In this document: positions 8,681 to 16,493 of the stretch, in pieces
Layout of the letters: every line of letters begins with the position of its first letter
How positions within the stretch are numbered: position 1 is the first letter of the stretch
Assembly (NCBI RefSeq): GCF_001689125.2
Contig: NZ_CP015405.2
Span: forward strand, 1,331,001 to 1,395,000
Reading direction: 5' to 3'
Origin: Blautia pseudococcoides
GTDB taxonomy: Bacteria > Bacillota > Clostridia > Lachnospirales > Lachnospiraceae
DNA: 64,000 nucleotides
Translations under genes and position numbers: made by a program
The notes under the pieces: model-generated
Told to the model about the DNA's origin: nothing
The model's input: only the letters and a program-made list of their open reading frames with translations
The model's database searches: none

Positions 8681-9652
8681 ATGAGAGAATTGACAGTTAA
8701 AGCAGGGGAGAGCGGACAGCGTCTGGATAAATATCTTGCGAAATATCTGAAGGAGGCACCGAAAAGCTTCCTATATAAAATGCTCAGAAAGAAGAATATC
8801 ACACTGAACGGCAGGAAGGCTGACGGCAGTGAGAAGCTTCAGGCAGAGGATTGTATCCGTCTTTTTTTGGCGGAGGAGACACTGGAAAAATTTATGGGAA
8901 CCCAGGAGGAGATCCACACCTGCCGCTTGGAGGTTATTTATGAGGATAGCCATGTGCTGTTTATCAACAAGCCGGTGGGAATGCTCTCCCAGAAGGCAGA
9001 TAAAAAGGATATCTCTCTGGTGGAATATCTGACAGGCTACCTTCTGGAAAAGGGTGCCCTGACCAGAGAAGATTTACAGACTTTTCATCCTGCTGTCTGC
9101 AACCGTCTGGACCGCAATACAAGCGGTATAGTGGCAGCAGGTAAGACGATAGCCGGCCTGCAGACACTTTCCCGGGCATTTAAAGACAGAAGCCTTCATA
9201 AATTTTATCTTGTACTGGTATCAGGGAAAGTCGAACATCCATCCTATATAAAAGGCTATTTGTGGAAGAATGAGCGGACCAACAAGGTGACTGTGACAAG
9301 AGAACCAAAAAAAGACGCACTTCCCATAGAGACCCGTCTGCGGCCTCTTTCCTGTTCGCCGGAGGGAAAGGTTACCCTTTTGGAGGTGGAACTTTTAACG
9401 GGGCGCACCCATCAGATCAGAAGCCATTTGGCCAGTATTGGGCATCCTGTTATTGGGGACATGAAATACGGCAGCAGAGAAATCAACGAAGTATACAGGA
9501 GAAAATATCAGGTATCCTCCCAGCTTCTGCATGCGTGGAGGATGGAGATGCCGTCCGTTGAGGGAGAGCTTAATTACCTGTCCGGACTTAAGCTGACGGC
9601 GGAACTGCCTGCATTATTTAAAAAAGTCATCAAAGGGGAGAAACTGAAATGA
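8681..9652 (+). CDS. RluA-family pseudouridine synthase (RluC/RluD-like)
   Basis: rRNA pseudouridine synthase of 323 residues. An S4-like RNA-binding domain occupies residues 1-60 (RLDKYLAKYL). The catalytic block is CNRLDRNTSG, with the Asp that attacks uridine C6. LLTGRTHQIRSHLASIGHPVIGD is spread over two adjacent conserved motifs near residues 245-268. The ATG at 8681 has a strong AGGAGG formed directly at the border of the upstream palindromic element. Its stop overlaps the lepB start by four bases. The specific uridine or uridines modified are not predictable. Confidence 0.85.
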   Translation: MRELTVKAGESGQRLDKYLAKYLKEAPKSFLYKMLRKKNITLNGRKADGSEKLQAEDCIRLFLAEETLEKFMGTQEEIHTCRLEVIYEDSHVLFINKPVGMLSQKADKKDISLVEYLTGYLLEKGALTREDLQTFHPAVCNRLDRNTSGIVAAGKTIAGLQTLSRAFKDRSLHKFYLVLVSGKVEHPSYIKGYLWKNERTNKVTVTREPKKDALPIETRLRPLSCSPEGKVTLLEVELLTGRTHQIRSHLASIGHPVIGDMKYGSREINEVYRRKYQVSSQLLHAWRMEMPSVEGELNYLSGLKLTAELPALFKKVIKGEKLK

Positions 9653-10188
9653 GCAAACAGTACATAGGGCCTTCCATTCTGGAAGAACTCTGGGAATATA
9701 TAAAAATGATTATTTTTGTAGTTGTTGTAGTTTTCATAGTCAACAATGTTCTTTTGATCAATGCTAAGATACCTTCAGAATCCATGGAGGACACGATCAT
9801 GACTGGGGACCGTATCTTCGGTAACCGTCTGGCATACATAAATAAAGACCCGCAGCGCTTTGACATTGTTATTTTCAAATACCCGGATGATGAGACCCAG
9901 CTTTTTATTAAGCGTGTCATCGGTCTGCCGGGGGAGACTGTGGAGATCAGGGATGGAAAGGTGTATATTGACGGTTCGGAAACACCTTTGGACGACAGCT
10001 TTACGCCGGAGCCGCCTCAGGGAAACTGGGGACCGGAAGTTGTGCCGGAAGACAGTTATTTTATGCTGGGTGACAACAGAAACCGTTCCAAGGATTCCCG
10101 TTTTTGGACCAACACCTTTGTAAAGAAAGAAAAGATTCTGGGTAAGGCTGTTCTTCGTTATTTCCCGTCACCAAAGCTGATAAAATAA
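9649..10188 (+). CDS. lepB: Type I signal peptidase
   Basis: Membrane-bound serine protease that removes signal peptides from exported proteins. The product is 179 residues with one N-terminal membrane helix (about 19-38) and the catalytic domain outside. The catalytic dyad is S45 in PSESM and K88 in FIKRVIGLPGE, and the conserved GDNRNRSKDSR box follows at about residue 140. This short form with a single anchor is the usual Gram-positive type. It overlaps the pseudouridine synthase as ATGA and is followed by recU after 47 bp. All key residues are present. Confidence 0.9.
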   Translation: MSKQYIGPSILEELWEYIKMIIFVVVVVFIVNNVLLINAKIPSESMEDTIMTGDRIFGNRLAYINKDPQRFDIVIFKYPDDETQLFIKRVIGLPGETVEIRDGKVYIDGSETPLDDSFTPEPPQGNWGPEVVPEDSYFMLGDNRNRSKDSRFWTNTFVKKEKILGKAVLRYFPSPKLIK

Positions 10189-10235
10189 AGGCAAGGGTGA
10201 AAAAGCAGCAGAATACCAAGTGAGGAGGAAGGGAG

Positions 10236-10772
10236 ATGGCGACCTGGAATTCCAGAGGCCTGCGCGGTTCCGCGCTGGAGGACTTCATAAATGAGACATG
10301 CGAACGCTACAGGGAAAAAAGTCTTGCCCTGATACAGAAAGTCCCCACCCCCATTACACCTGTCCGTATAGACAAGGAGAGCAGACATATCACCCTGGCG
10401 TATTTTGAAAAAAAAAGTACAGTGGACTATATCGGGGTGGTACAGGGAATTCCCGTCTGCTTTGATGCAAAAGAGTGTAATACGGATAATTTTCCCCTGC
10501 AGAATATCCATGCCCATCAGGTGGAATTTATGGGTGACTTTGAGCGGCAGCAGGGCATTGCGTTTTTGATACTTTTTTTTACACACAGGGATGAGCTTTA
10601 TTATATGCCATACCGTGAAATGCACCGCTTCTGGATGAGAGGGCAGGAGGGCGGAAGGAAACATTTTAAGTACGAGGAACTGAATCCCGACTGCTTTTTG
10701 AAGAGAAACAAAAATTTCCTGGTGCCCTTTTTGGAAGGGGTTGCCTGGGACCTGGAAAGCAGAGAAGCATAA
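10236..10772 (+). CDS. recU: Holliday junction resolvase RecU
   Basis: Structure-specific endonuclease that cuts four-way junctions during recombination and chromosome segregation in Firmicutes. The 178-residue protein has the PD-(D/E)xK nuclease core: D64 in STVDYIG, then D77 and K79 in CFDAKE, and the downstream HQVEFM segment that contacts the junction. Family members often have Glu where this one has D77, which is a conservative change. AGGAGGAAGGG precedes the ATG at 10236. In many Firmicutes recU pairs with a penicillin-binding protein gene; here it follows lepB instead. Confidence 0.82.
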   Translation: MATWNSRGLRGSALEDFINETCERYREKSLALIQKVPTPITPVRIDKESRHITLAYFEKKSTVDYIGVVQGIPVCFDAKECNTDNFPLQNIHAHQVEFMGDFERQQGIAFLILFFTHRDELYYMPYREMHRFWMRGQEGGRKHFKYEELNPDCFLKRNKNFLVPFLEGVAWDLESREA

Positions 10773-10777
10773 AAGAG

Positions 10778-10806
10778 TTGTGCTTTTTCACTTAATAGTG
10801 TATACT
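10778..10806 (+). promoter_or_regulatory. Promoter for the RNase J transcript
   Basis: TTGTGC at 10778-10783 and TATACT at 10801-10806 are separated by exactly 17 bp, a good sigma-A promoter. Transcription should begin near 10813, leaving about 167 bases of leader before the RNase J start codon. Confidence 0.65.
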
Positions 10807-10853
10807 ATACTAAAAGTATGTGTCCGTGAAGAAAGAAATTGAAGTATACAGGT

Positions 10854-10896
10854 AAAACAGCCGTATCCGTCTTTAATGGCAGATTGGGCTGTTTTT
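10854..10896 (+). terminator. Terminator-like hairpin in the RNase J leader
   Basis: AAAACAGCC (10854-10862) pairs with GGCTGTTTT (10887-10895) and runs into a T-tract. It lies after the promoter and before the gene, so it can only act as an attenuator or as the end of a short leader RNA. Confidence 0.55.
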
Positions 10897-10906
10897 CTAA
10901 TTCATG

Positions 10907-10941
10907 ACCATAGAAAGCCGGCAGTGTATGCTTTCTATGGT
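10907..10941 (+). promoter_or_regulatory. Perfect 12-bp inverted repeat in the RNase J leader
   Basis: ACCATAGAAAGC (10907-10918) and GCTTTCTATGGT (10930-10941) form a perfect stem with an 11-base loop, ending 38 bases before the RNase J start. The core ATAGAAAGC recurs in hairpins elsewhere in the window (511, 24694, 47013). It may be a processing site or a second transcriptional stop. Confidence 0.5.
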
Positions 10942-10979
10942 TGAATGATTTAGGGACAGCATGAAGAAAGAGGTATAAT

Positions 10980-12653
10980 TTGAAAAAAACAACTAAGAAA
11001 CAAAACGAACGGGTGAAAATCATCCCCCTGGGAGGACTTGACAAAATTGGAATGAATATCACAGCCATTGAGTATAATGACACGATCCTTGTGATTGACT
11101 GCGGGATCTCTTTTCCTGACGATGAAATGCTGGGAATTGACAAGGTGATCCCTGATGTGACATATCTGATTGAAAACAAAGAGAAGGTGAAAGGGTTTGT
11201 GATCACCCACGGCCATGAAGACCACATCGGCGCACTGCCTTATATCCTGCCGCAGATCAATGTGCCGGTCTATGCCACAAGGCTTACCATGGGGCTTATT
11301 GAACATAAGCTGGAGGAAGCGAAACTGATGAAGAAGACAAAGCGCAGAGTGGTGAAACAGGGCGGCCAGATTAATCTTGGAGAGATGCGTGTGGAATTTA
11401 TAAAGACGAACCACAGTATAGCAGGCGCCTCCGCTCTGGCAATCTATACACCTGCGGGTATCATTTTCCATACAGGGGACTTTAAAGTGGATTATACACC
11501 CCTGTTCGGGGAATCCATTGATTTGCAGAGGATGGGTGTTTTAGGGAGGAAAGGGGTTCTGGCCGTGATGTGTGACAGCACCAATGCCATCCGCCCGGGA
11601 TTTACTCCGTCTGAGACAAAGGTTGCAAAAACGTTTGACACGCTCTTTGCGGAAAACAGGACAAACCGAATCATTGTGGCTACCTTCGCATCCAATGTAG
11701 ACCGTGTCCAGCAGATTATGAATACTGCTTATAAATATGGAAGAAAAGTGATCCTGCAGGGAAGGAGTATGGAAACCGTTATAAAAATAGCGGAGGAGCT
11801 GGGGTATGTGACAATCCCGGAAAAGACTCTTATTTCTGTAAATGAAATGAACCGCTACCCGGATGAAAAACTGGTGTTCATTACCACGGGAAGCCAGGGG
11901 GAGGCTATGGCAGCGCTGTCAAGAATGGCGGATTCCACCCATAAAAAGGTTGTCATTAAGCCTAATGACGCGATCATTTTCAGTTCCACCCCTATTCCGG
12001 GAAATGAGAAAGCAGTCTCAAGAATTGTCAATGAACTGGCAAGGAAAGGGGCTAATGTTATCTTCCAGGATACCCATGTGTCAGGCCATGCCTGCCAGGA
12101 GGAAATTAAACTGATCTATTCTCTGCTGAAGCCAAAGTATGCCATTCCGGTGCATGGAGAGTACCGCCACCTGATCGCCGGCGGCAATCTGGCAAAAGAC
12201 TTGGGAACAGAGGAGGACCACGTATTTATACTGGAAGCAGGAGATGTGCTGGAGCTTTCCGAAGAAACGGGGAAAGTGGTATCAAAAGTTACCGCAAGAG
12301 GAGTCTATGTGGACGGCCTTGGCGTGGGGGACGTGGGAAACATTGTACTCAGAGACAGACAGAGCCTTTCAGAAAACGGAGTTATCATTGTATCACTGAC
12401 CCTGGAGCGGAAAACAGGCAAACTTTTATCCGGTCCGGATATTATTTCCAGAGGTTTTGTGTATGTGAGGGAGTCCGAGGAGCTTATGCAGGAATTAAAG
12501 AAGGTGGCGTCAAAAGCCATTGAAAAATGTGATAAGCAGAATCACAGAGAGTGGGGGCAGATAAAGTCAGAAATAAGAGACAGCCTTGATGATTATTTGT
12601 GGAAGAAGATCAAGAGAAGTCCTGTGATCCTGCCTGTTATTATGGAAATATAG
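10980..12653 (+). CDS. rnjA: Ribonuclease J
   Basis: Metallo-beta-lactamase/beta-CASP ribonuclease with 5'-3' exonuclease and endonuclease activity in mRNA decay and RNA maturation. The product is 557 residues, the usual length. Zinc ligands are in H77xH79xD81H82 (HGHEDHIGALP), with further ligands in NHSIAG and HTGDFKVD. The beta-CASP block DTHVSGHA and the HGEYRHL motif are intact, and a C-terminal domain follows. The start is TTG at 10980 behind AAAGAGG; a nearby ATG at 10961 is out of frame. The leader with two hairpins suggests control at the RNA level, possibly autoregulation. Confidence 0.9.
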   Translation: MKKTTKKQNERVKIIPLGGLDKIGMNITAIEYNDTILVIDCGISFPDDEMLGIDKVIPDVTYLIENKEKVKGFVITHGHEDHIGALPYILPQINVPVYATRLTMGLIEHKLEEAKLMKKTKRRVVKQGGQINLGEMRVEFIKTNHSIAGASALAIYTPAGIIFHTGDFKVDYTPLFGESIDLQRMGVLGRKGVLAVMCDSTNAIRPGFTPSETKVAKTFDTLFAENRTNRIIVATFASNVDRVQQIMNTAYKYGRKVILQGRSMETVIKIAEELGYVTIPEKTLISVNEMNRYPDEKLVFITTGSQGEAMAALSRMADSTHKKVVIKPNDAIIFSSTPIPGNEKAVSRIVNELARKGANVIFQDTHVSGHACQEEIKLIYSLLKPKYAIPVHGEYRHLIAGGNLAKDLGTEEDHVFILEAGDVLELSEETGKVVSKVTARGVYVDGLGVGDVGNIVLRDRQSLSENGVIIVSLTLERKTGKLLSGPDIISRGFVYVRESEELMQELKKVASKAIEKCDKQNHREWGQIKSEIRDSLDDYLWKKIKRSPVILPVIMEI

Positions 12654-12737
12654 GCAGAGACATTGGAAGCAGAGATATCTGCCCCCCCAAAAGGGAGGGT
12701 ATATGGTATGTGGAAGCGATTGTACTTGGCATGAGAG

Positions 12738-13334
12738 TCACTGCATTTCATCCCTTCCATCATGAATAAGAAAACTTTCCAGTCCGGCTTTGATAAAGGA
12801 ATCTATGGTATTTTGAATCTTTCTCCAATCGCTGCACTGGTTGCGGATGGTCAGTTTATTGATGGTGAGACAACCGTTCATCTGGAAATAAAAGACAGCT
12901 TCCGCCTGTTCAAAAGTAAGCAGGCTGTGTGACATCAGCCAGGTCACATAGCCTTCTTTGTATACATCCGCTATCTTGTCAATGATTTTGGAGGAAATGA
13001 TATCATCCAGAAAAAGCACCTGGTATCTGGGGGTGTTGTGGACCTTGTGGCAAAAAGGAAATGTGCAGTTGGAAGCCGCACGCCCGGGGCACATGAGATG
13101 TTCCTCCACGCTCTTGGTATCCTCCAGCATTTCTGTCAGAATGTCATCCAGCACATCATCCATATCATAATAGTGCAGGTAAAAAGTACCTCTGTTAATC
13201 TCTGCCAGTTTGCAGATTTCCGTGACAGTGATCTTGGGATAAGATTTTTTCTCCAGCAGTTTCAGAAAGGTATCCTTGATGGCCTGCCGGGTGTATTTTG
13301 TGCGCCGGTCTTCTTTTCGTTCTTTGGTTTCCAT
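12738..13334 (-). CDS. TetR/AcrR-family transcriptional regulator
   Basis: DNA-binding regulator of 198 residues. The N-terminal helix-turn-helix spans about residues 15-60 (TVTEICKLAEINRGTFYLHY is the typical TetR recognition block). The C-terminal half matches the TetR C-terminal type found in Firmicutes dimers, with a few Cys residues (MCPGRAASNCTFPFCH) that might sense metal or redox state. It is transcribed away from cooC, and two palindromes lie in the shared 155-bp gap. It is the natural candidate to regulate cooC and itself. Its ligand is unknown. Confidence 0.8.
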   Translation of the reverse strand: METKERKEDRRTKYTRQAIKDTFLKLLEKKSYPKITVTEICKLAEINRGTFYLHYYDMDDVLDDILTEMLEDTKSVEEHLMCPGRAASNCTFPFCHKVHNTPRYQVLFLDDIISSKIIDKIADVYKEGYVTWLMSHSLLTFEQAEAVFYFQMNGCLTINKLTIRNQCSDWRKIQNTIDSFIKAGLESFLIHDGRDEMQ

Positions 13335-13356
13335 GAGAGCCTCCGTTGTTGTCAGA

Positions 13357-13384
13357 TATCAACAATTTTCCAAATCTGTTGATA
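13357..13384. promoter_or_regulatory. Inverted repeat next to the TetR gene start (candidate operator)
   Basis: TATCAACA (13357-13364) and TGTTGATA (13377-13384) form a perfect 8-bp inverted repeat with a 12-bp spacer, beginning 23 bp upstream of the TetR start codon. The position suits autoregulation by the TetR protein. Confidence 0.45.
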
Positions 13385-13410
13385 AAATGAACAGATTCCT
13401 GATATTGATG

Positions 13411-13439
13411 ATTGTAATTTTTATAATTACAATTATAAT
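13411..13439 (+). promoter_or_regulatory. cooC promoter overlapped by a 23-bp palindrome
   Basis: TTGTAA (13412-13417) and TATAAT (13434-13439) with a 16-bp spacer form a plausible promoter for cooC. The palindrome ATTGTAATT/AATTACAAT (13411-13419 and 13425-13433) fills the region from the -35 hexamer to the -10 hexamer, as expected for a repressor site. Confidence 0.5.
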
Positions 13440-13489
13440 TAATTATAGAAAGAAATCAACAGGTTGTTCAGAAATTTGGAGGAAAATAT

Positions 13490-14260
13490 ATGGGACATGT
13501 AATAGCAGTAGCCGGAAAAGGCGGCGTAGGTAAGACAACTTTGTGTGGTCTGCTGATTCAGTATTTGTGTGAGAGCGGCAAGAAACCGGTTTTGGCAGTG
13601 GATGCAGACGCAAATTCAAATCTAAACGAAGTTCTCGGAGTTGAGACAGAGATCACTTTGGGAGAACTGCGGGAGGAAATAGAGCGCGCGGGAGTTGACA
13701 GCCGGTATCAGATTCCGGCAGGTGTGACCAAACAGGACTATCTGGAAATGAGACTGGCCGATGCGGTCACGGAGGAAGATGATTACGATTTAATGGTAAT
13801 GGGACGCAGCCAGGGACAGGGATGTTACTGTTTTGTAAACGGACTGGTGCAGACACAGCTTCAGAGACTCCAGAGCCATTATCCCTATATTGTTGTGGAC
13901 AATGAGGCAGGGATGGAGCATATCAGCCGCGGAATCCTTCCCACCATGCAGACTGCAGTTCTGGTGAGCGACTGTTCCAGACGTGGGGTACAGGCAGCGG
14001 GAAGGATCGCACGTCTGATCGAGGAACTGAATTTAAAACCTCAGAAAATGGGGCTGATCGTGAATCGGGCGCCGAAAGGTACACTGGACGCAGGAACCAT
14101 GGAAGAGATTGAAAAGCAGAATTTAAACCTTCTGGGTGTAGTTCCCCATGATGATATGGTTTACCAATTTGACTGCGACGGAAAGCCTGCGGTACAGCTT
14201 CCCGGTGACTCACCGGTGCGGGCAGCGCTGAAAGAAATAGTGGAAAAATTAGGGTTGTAA
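13490..14260 (+). CDS. cooC: CooC-type nickel-insertion ATPase for CO dehydrogenase
   Basis: MinD/SIMIBI-class ATPase that delivers nickel to the active-site cluster of carbon monoxide dehydrogenase, a key enzyme of the Wood-Ljungdahl pathway. The 256-residue product starts with the deviant Walker A AGKGGVGKTT (8-17). C112 and C114 in GCYCF form the CxC motif that binds nickel at the dimer interface in characterised CooC, at the same residue numbers as I recall for CooC1. DNEAGMEHISRGI is the conserved switch region. TTTGGAGGAAA lies just upstream of the ATG. It is a single-gene unit here: a regulator upstream and a strong terminator 6 bp after the stop. CODH structural genes are not in the window. 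Confidence 0.88.
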   Translation: MGHVIAVAGKGGVGKTTLCGLLIQYLCESGKKPVLAVDADANSNLNEVLGVETEITLGELREEIERAGVDSRYQIPAGVTKQDYLEMRLADAVTEEDDYDLMVMGRSQGQGCYCFVNGLVQTQLQRLQSHYPYIVVDNEAGMEHISRGILPTMQTAVLVSDCSRRGVQAAGRIARLIEELNLKPQKMGLIVNRAPKGTLDAGTMEEIEKQNLNLLGVVPHDDMVYQFDCDGKPAVQLPGDSPVRAALKEIVEKLGL

Positions 14261-14265
14261 AGATT

Positions 14266-14304
14266 AAAAACGGGTTACAGGGATTTGTCCTGTAATCCGT
14301 TTTT
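14266..14304 (+). terminator. Intrinsic terminator of cooC
   Basis: The arms at 14266-14282 and 14289-14304 (ACGGGTTACAGG with CCTGTAATCCGT plus A/T flanks) form a long stem closed by a short loop, with TTTTT at the end. It begins six bases after the cooC stop. Confidence 0.85.
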
Positions 14305-14310
14305 GGGTAT

Positions 14311-14590
14311 GACGGGCATGCCGTCAGTCTGTGGTGAAAGTCCACAAGGGGCGTAGTTGCCGACGAACCCCAAAGCGACTCCCAAGGGTTACATCGTGAG
14401 ATGTGGGCGAGAAGAAGGGATAGGAAAAGACCTTGCAAGGCTGACAGCATACTGTGGAGAACGCTAGTATTGGTTCGCCACCAAAACGTGTGTCAGCCGA
14501 GCAATCTCCAAAGACGTGCTGGGAAAAGCAGGACCTATTACGGTGGTGTGAGAGGGGAGTCCGGTGTAACAGAAATGACGGACCGGCTGG
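14311..14590 (+). ncRNA. Group II intron-like RNA remnant without a reverse transcriptase
   Basis: No credible protein is encoded here. The sequence is highly structured: GTGG(TGAAAGT)CCAC at 14331-14345, followed by GGGGCGTAGTTGCC and GGGTTACATCGTGAGATG-type hairpins. These resemble domain I segments of clostridial group II introns. Near the 3' side, ACGGTGGTGTGAGAGGGGAG followed by the hairpin GTCCG/CGGAC (14559-14583) looks like the end of domain V plus domain VI, with an unpaired A in the loop. The central part that would encode a maturase is absent. I read it as a deleted intron left after cooC. A standalone structured RNA of another class is possible. Confidence 0.45.
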
Positions 14591-14712
14591 AGTTGTACAG
14601 TGCATTAAAAAAGTTGAATCTAACATTTTTGTAAGATACCTGGAAACGCTGGGAGGATGAGAAAAAATAAGTTATAATTATGACAGATAACAGTGAGAAG
14701 GAGCAGAGCAAT

Positions 14713-15384
14713 ATGAAGATCATGATCGTGGAAGATGACTTATCCCTGGCCAGAGAAATTTTCCTTCTCTGCAGAAAGTGGGATTTTGATACAGAATATA
14801 TCAGAGCTTTTGAACATGTGGAGGCAGAGTTTATGCGCATCAAGCCGGATTTTGTCCTCCTTGATATCAATCTGCCTTATCACGACGGATTTTACTGGTG
14901 TGAAAAGATCAGAACTATTTCCAATGTGCCGGTCCTGTTTCTCTCCAGCCGCGAGATGAATGCCGATAAAATCATGGCGATGGCATCCGGCGGAGATGAT
15001 TATATGGAAAAACCGTTTGATTCGGAACTTCTGCTTGTCAAAATCCGTTCCATGATAAGGCGTGCCTATGAATACCAGAAAAATGACAGGGAGTATCTGG
15101 CTGACGGAGGGTACTATGACAGCGCGGAAGGGGTCTTTACCTATGAAAATCAATCCGTGGAGCTGACAAAGTCTGAGAATAAGATCATGTGTGCCCTGAT
15201 GGAGTGCAGGGGAAAAGTAGTGGAACGTGAAAAACTGATGCAGCATCTCTGGAACACGGATGAGTTTGTCACAGATGCGTCTCTGACAGTTCTGGTCTCA
15301 CGGCTTAGAAGCAAGCTTCGGGATATATCAGGCGGAAAAGAGATCATTGGTACCAAAAAAGGAAGGGGATATTATATATTATGA
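14713..15384 (+). CDS. OmpR-family response regulator of a Bce-type module
   Basis: Transcription factor of 223 residues with an N-terminal receiver domain (phosphoacceptor D51 in LLDINLP, acidic EDD at 7-9, switch Lys in EKPFD) and a C-terminal winged helix (SENKIMCALMECRGKVVERE, then TVLVSRLRSKL). I start it at 14713 behind AGAAGGAG. An in-frame ATG at 14680 would overlap the TATAAT at 14673-14678 and probably precede the transcript. It is BceR-like: its stop overlaps the kinase gene and an ABC transporter of the antimicrobial-peptide type follows. A direct repeat upstream of the transporter is its likely binding site. Confidence 0.85.
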   Translation: MKIMIVEDDLSLAREIFLLCRKWDFDTEYIRAFEHVEAEFMRIKPDFVLLDINLPYHDGFYWCEKIRTISNVPVLFLSSREMNADKIMAMASGGDDYMEKPFDSELLLVKIRSMIRRAYEYQKNDREYLADGGYYDSAEGVFTYENQSVELTKSENKIMCALMECRGKVVEREKLMQHLWNTDEFVTDASLTVLVSRLRSKLRDISGGKEIIGTKKGRGYYIL

Positions 15385-16463
15385 AAAAGTATCTGGAGGA
15401 CAGAACCCTTGCCATACTGCTTTTTTTCATGTCGTTTTTGTTTGTCAATCTGTATTTCGGAGTTATCTGCGCCACCAGGGTAAACATAGGTGATCTGCTT
15501 TATCTGGATGTCATAGGGACTGTGCTTGCCGTGACCGTTTTTCTGTCTGACTACAGAAAACATAGGAGAATCTGCAGAACGCTTGCCCAGGAGCAGGACA
15601 TACCGAAAGAAGAGATAAAAAAACTGTTGGGGCACCAGCTCTGTGAGATATGGTGCCGGAGAAAGGAAGCAGATGAGGAAAAAATACAAAGTCTATACAA
15701 TGAAATACTGGAACTGAGTGATTACATTACCCTTTGGGCACACGAAGTAAAGCTGCCCCTCTCTGCCCTGCGGCTTATGAATGAGAGAAATCAGGACAAG
15801 GTTTTGCAGGAGGAAATGCAGGATCCCCTGGAGCGGATACAGCAGTATCTCAACACCATGATGATGAGCAGTAAGCTGAAAAAGCCGGAGAATGACATAA
15901 AGCTTGAAAAAGTCAGCCTCAAAGAAGCCGCTGCGGAGGCTGTAAAAAATCATTCTTACTTTCTGATACGCCATAATTTTGCCATAGAGATGTATCTAAA
16001 GGATATTGCTGTCTACACCGACCGCAGATGGCTGGTGTATATGCTGGACCAGATGATTGGCAACGCGGTCAAATACCGGGGAGAAACGCCTGCGCTCACC
16101 TTCGGCGCTGAGACTGTTTCGCCGGGAAGTACGGATTTCTGGATCCAGGATAACGGCTGCGGCATATCCGGTGAGGAACTTCCCTATATTTTTGACAAAG
16201 GCTTTATTGGAAACAGCCAGAGGAATGGCAGCTACCGTTCCACAGGGATGGGACTGTACTTTGTAAAGCAGACAGCAGACAGGCTGGGGATAGGGATCAG
16301 GGCATATTCAGGGGAAAACAATACCAGGTTCACCTTTACCTTTCAGAATCATGCGGAACACTTTTTCCTGGAAGATCAGAGCAAACCTTGCAGAAATGTT
16401 AGAAACAGGGGAAAGGTGTTAGACAGATGCAAGGATTTCCCGCTCCTGTTTTGCTACAATTAG
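15381..16463 (+). CDS. Sensor histidine kinase, BceS-like (intramembrane-sensing)
   Basis: Membrane kinase of 360 residues with two N-terminal helices (about 8-29 and 38-56) and almost no extracellular loop, the intramembrane-sensing layout in which the partner ABC transporter does the sensing. The phosphoacceptor is H121 in WAHEVKLPL. The ATPase domain shows N box NAVKYR, G1 DNGCGI and G2 STGMGLYFVK. The last 30 residues (rich in Arg and Cys) go beyond the usual end and overlap the promoter region of the transporter genes. The ATG overlaps the regulator stop as ATGA-type coupling. Likely stimulus: cell-wall-active peptides, by family analogy. Confidence 0.85.
   Translation: MKKYLEDRTLAILLFFMSFLFVNLYFGVICATRVNIGDLLYLDVIGTVLAVTVFLSDYRKHRRICRTLAQEQDIPKEEIKKLLGHQLCEIWCRRKEADEEKIQSLYNEILELSDYITLWAHEVKLPLSALRLMNERNQDKVLQEEMQDPLERIQQYLNTMMMSSKLKKPENDIKLEKVSLKEAAAEAVKNHSYFLIRHNFAIEMYLKDIAVYTDRRWLVYMLDQMIGNAVKYRGETPALTFGAETVSPGSTDFWIQDNGCGISGEELPYIFDKGFIGNSQRNGSYRSTGMGLYFVKQTADRLGIGIRAYSGENNTRFTFTFQNHAEHFFLEDQSKPCRNVRNRGKVLDRCKDFPLLFCYN
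16397..16460 (+). promoter_or_regulatory. Putative response-regulator site and promoter for the ABC genes
   Basis: TGTTAGA occurs at 16397-16403 and again at 16417-16423, exactly 20 bp apart (two helical turns), inside the 3' end of the kinase gene. TACAAT at 16455-16460 is a good -10 box, but no -35 hexamer is placed 16-18 bp upstream. This is the usual look of a promoter needing an OmpR-type activator. Confidence 0.5.
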
Positions 16464-16493
16464 ACTGTAAAGAAAAACAAAGGAGCTGGGGAA

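Noticed and set aside
14324..14660. Several short open frames on both strands after cooC
   Set aside because: The region is dominated by RNA-like hairpins and group II intron-type motifs; none of the frames has a ribosome site or domain.
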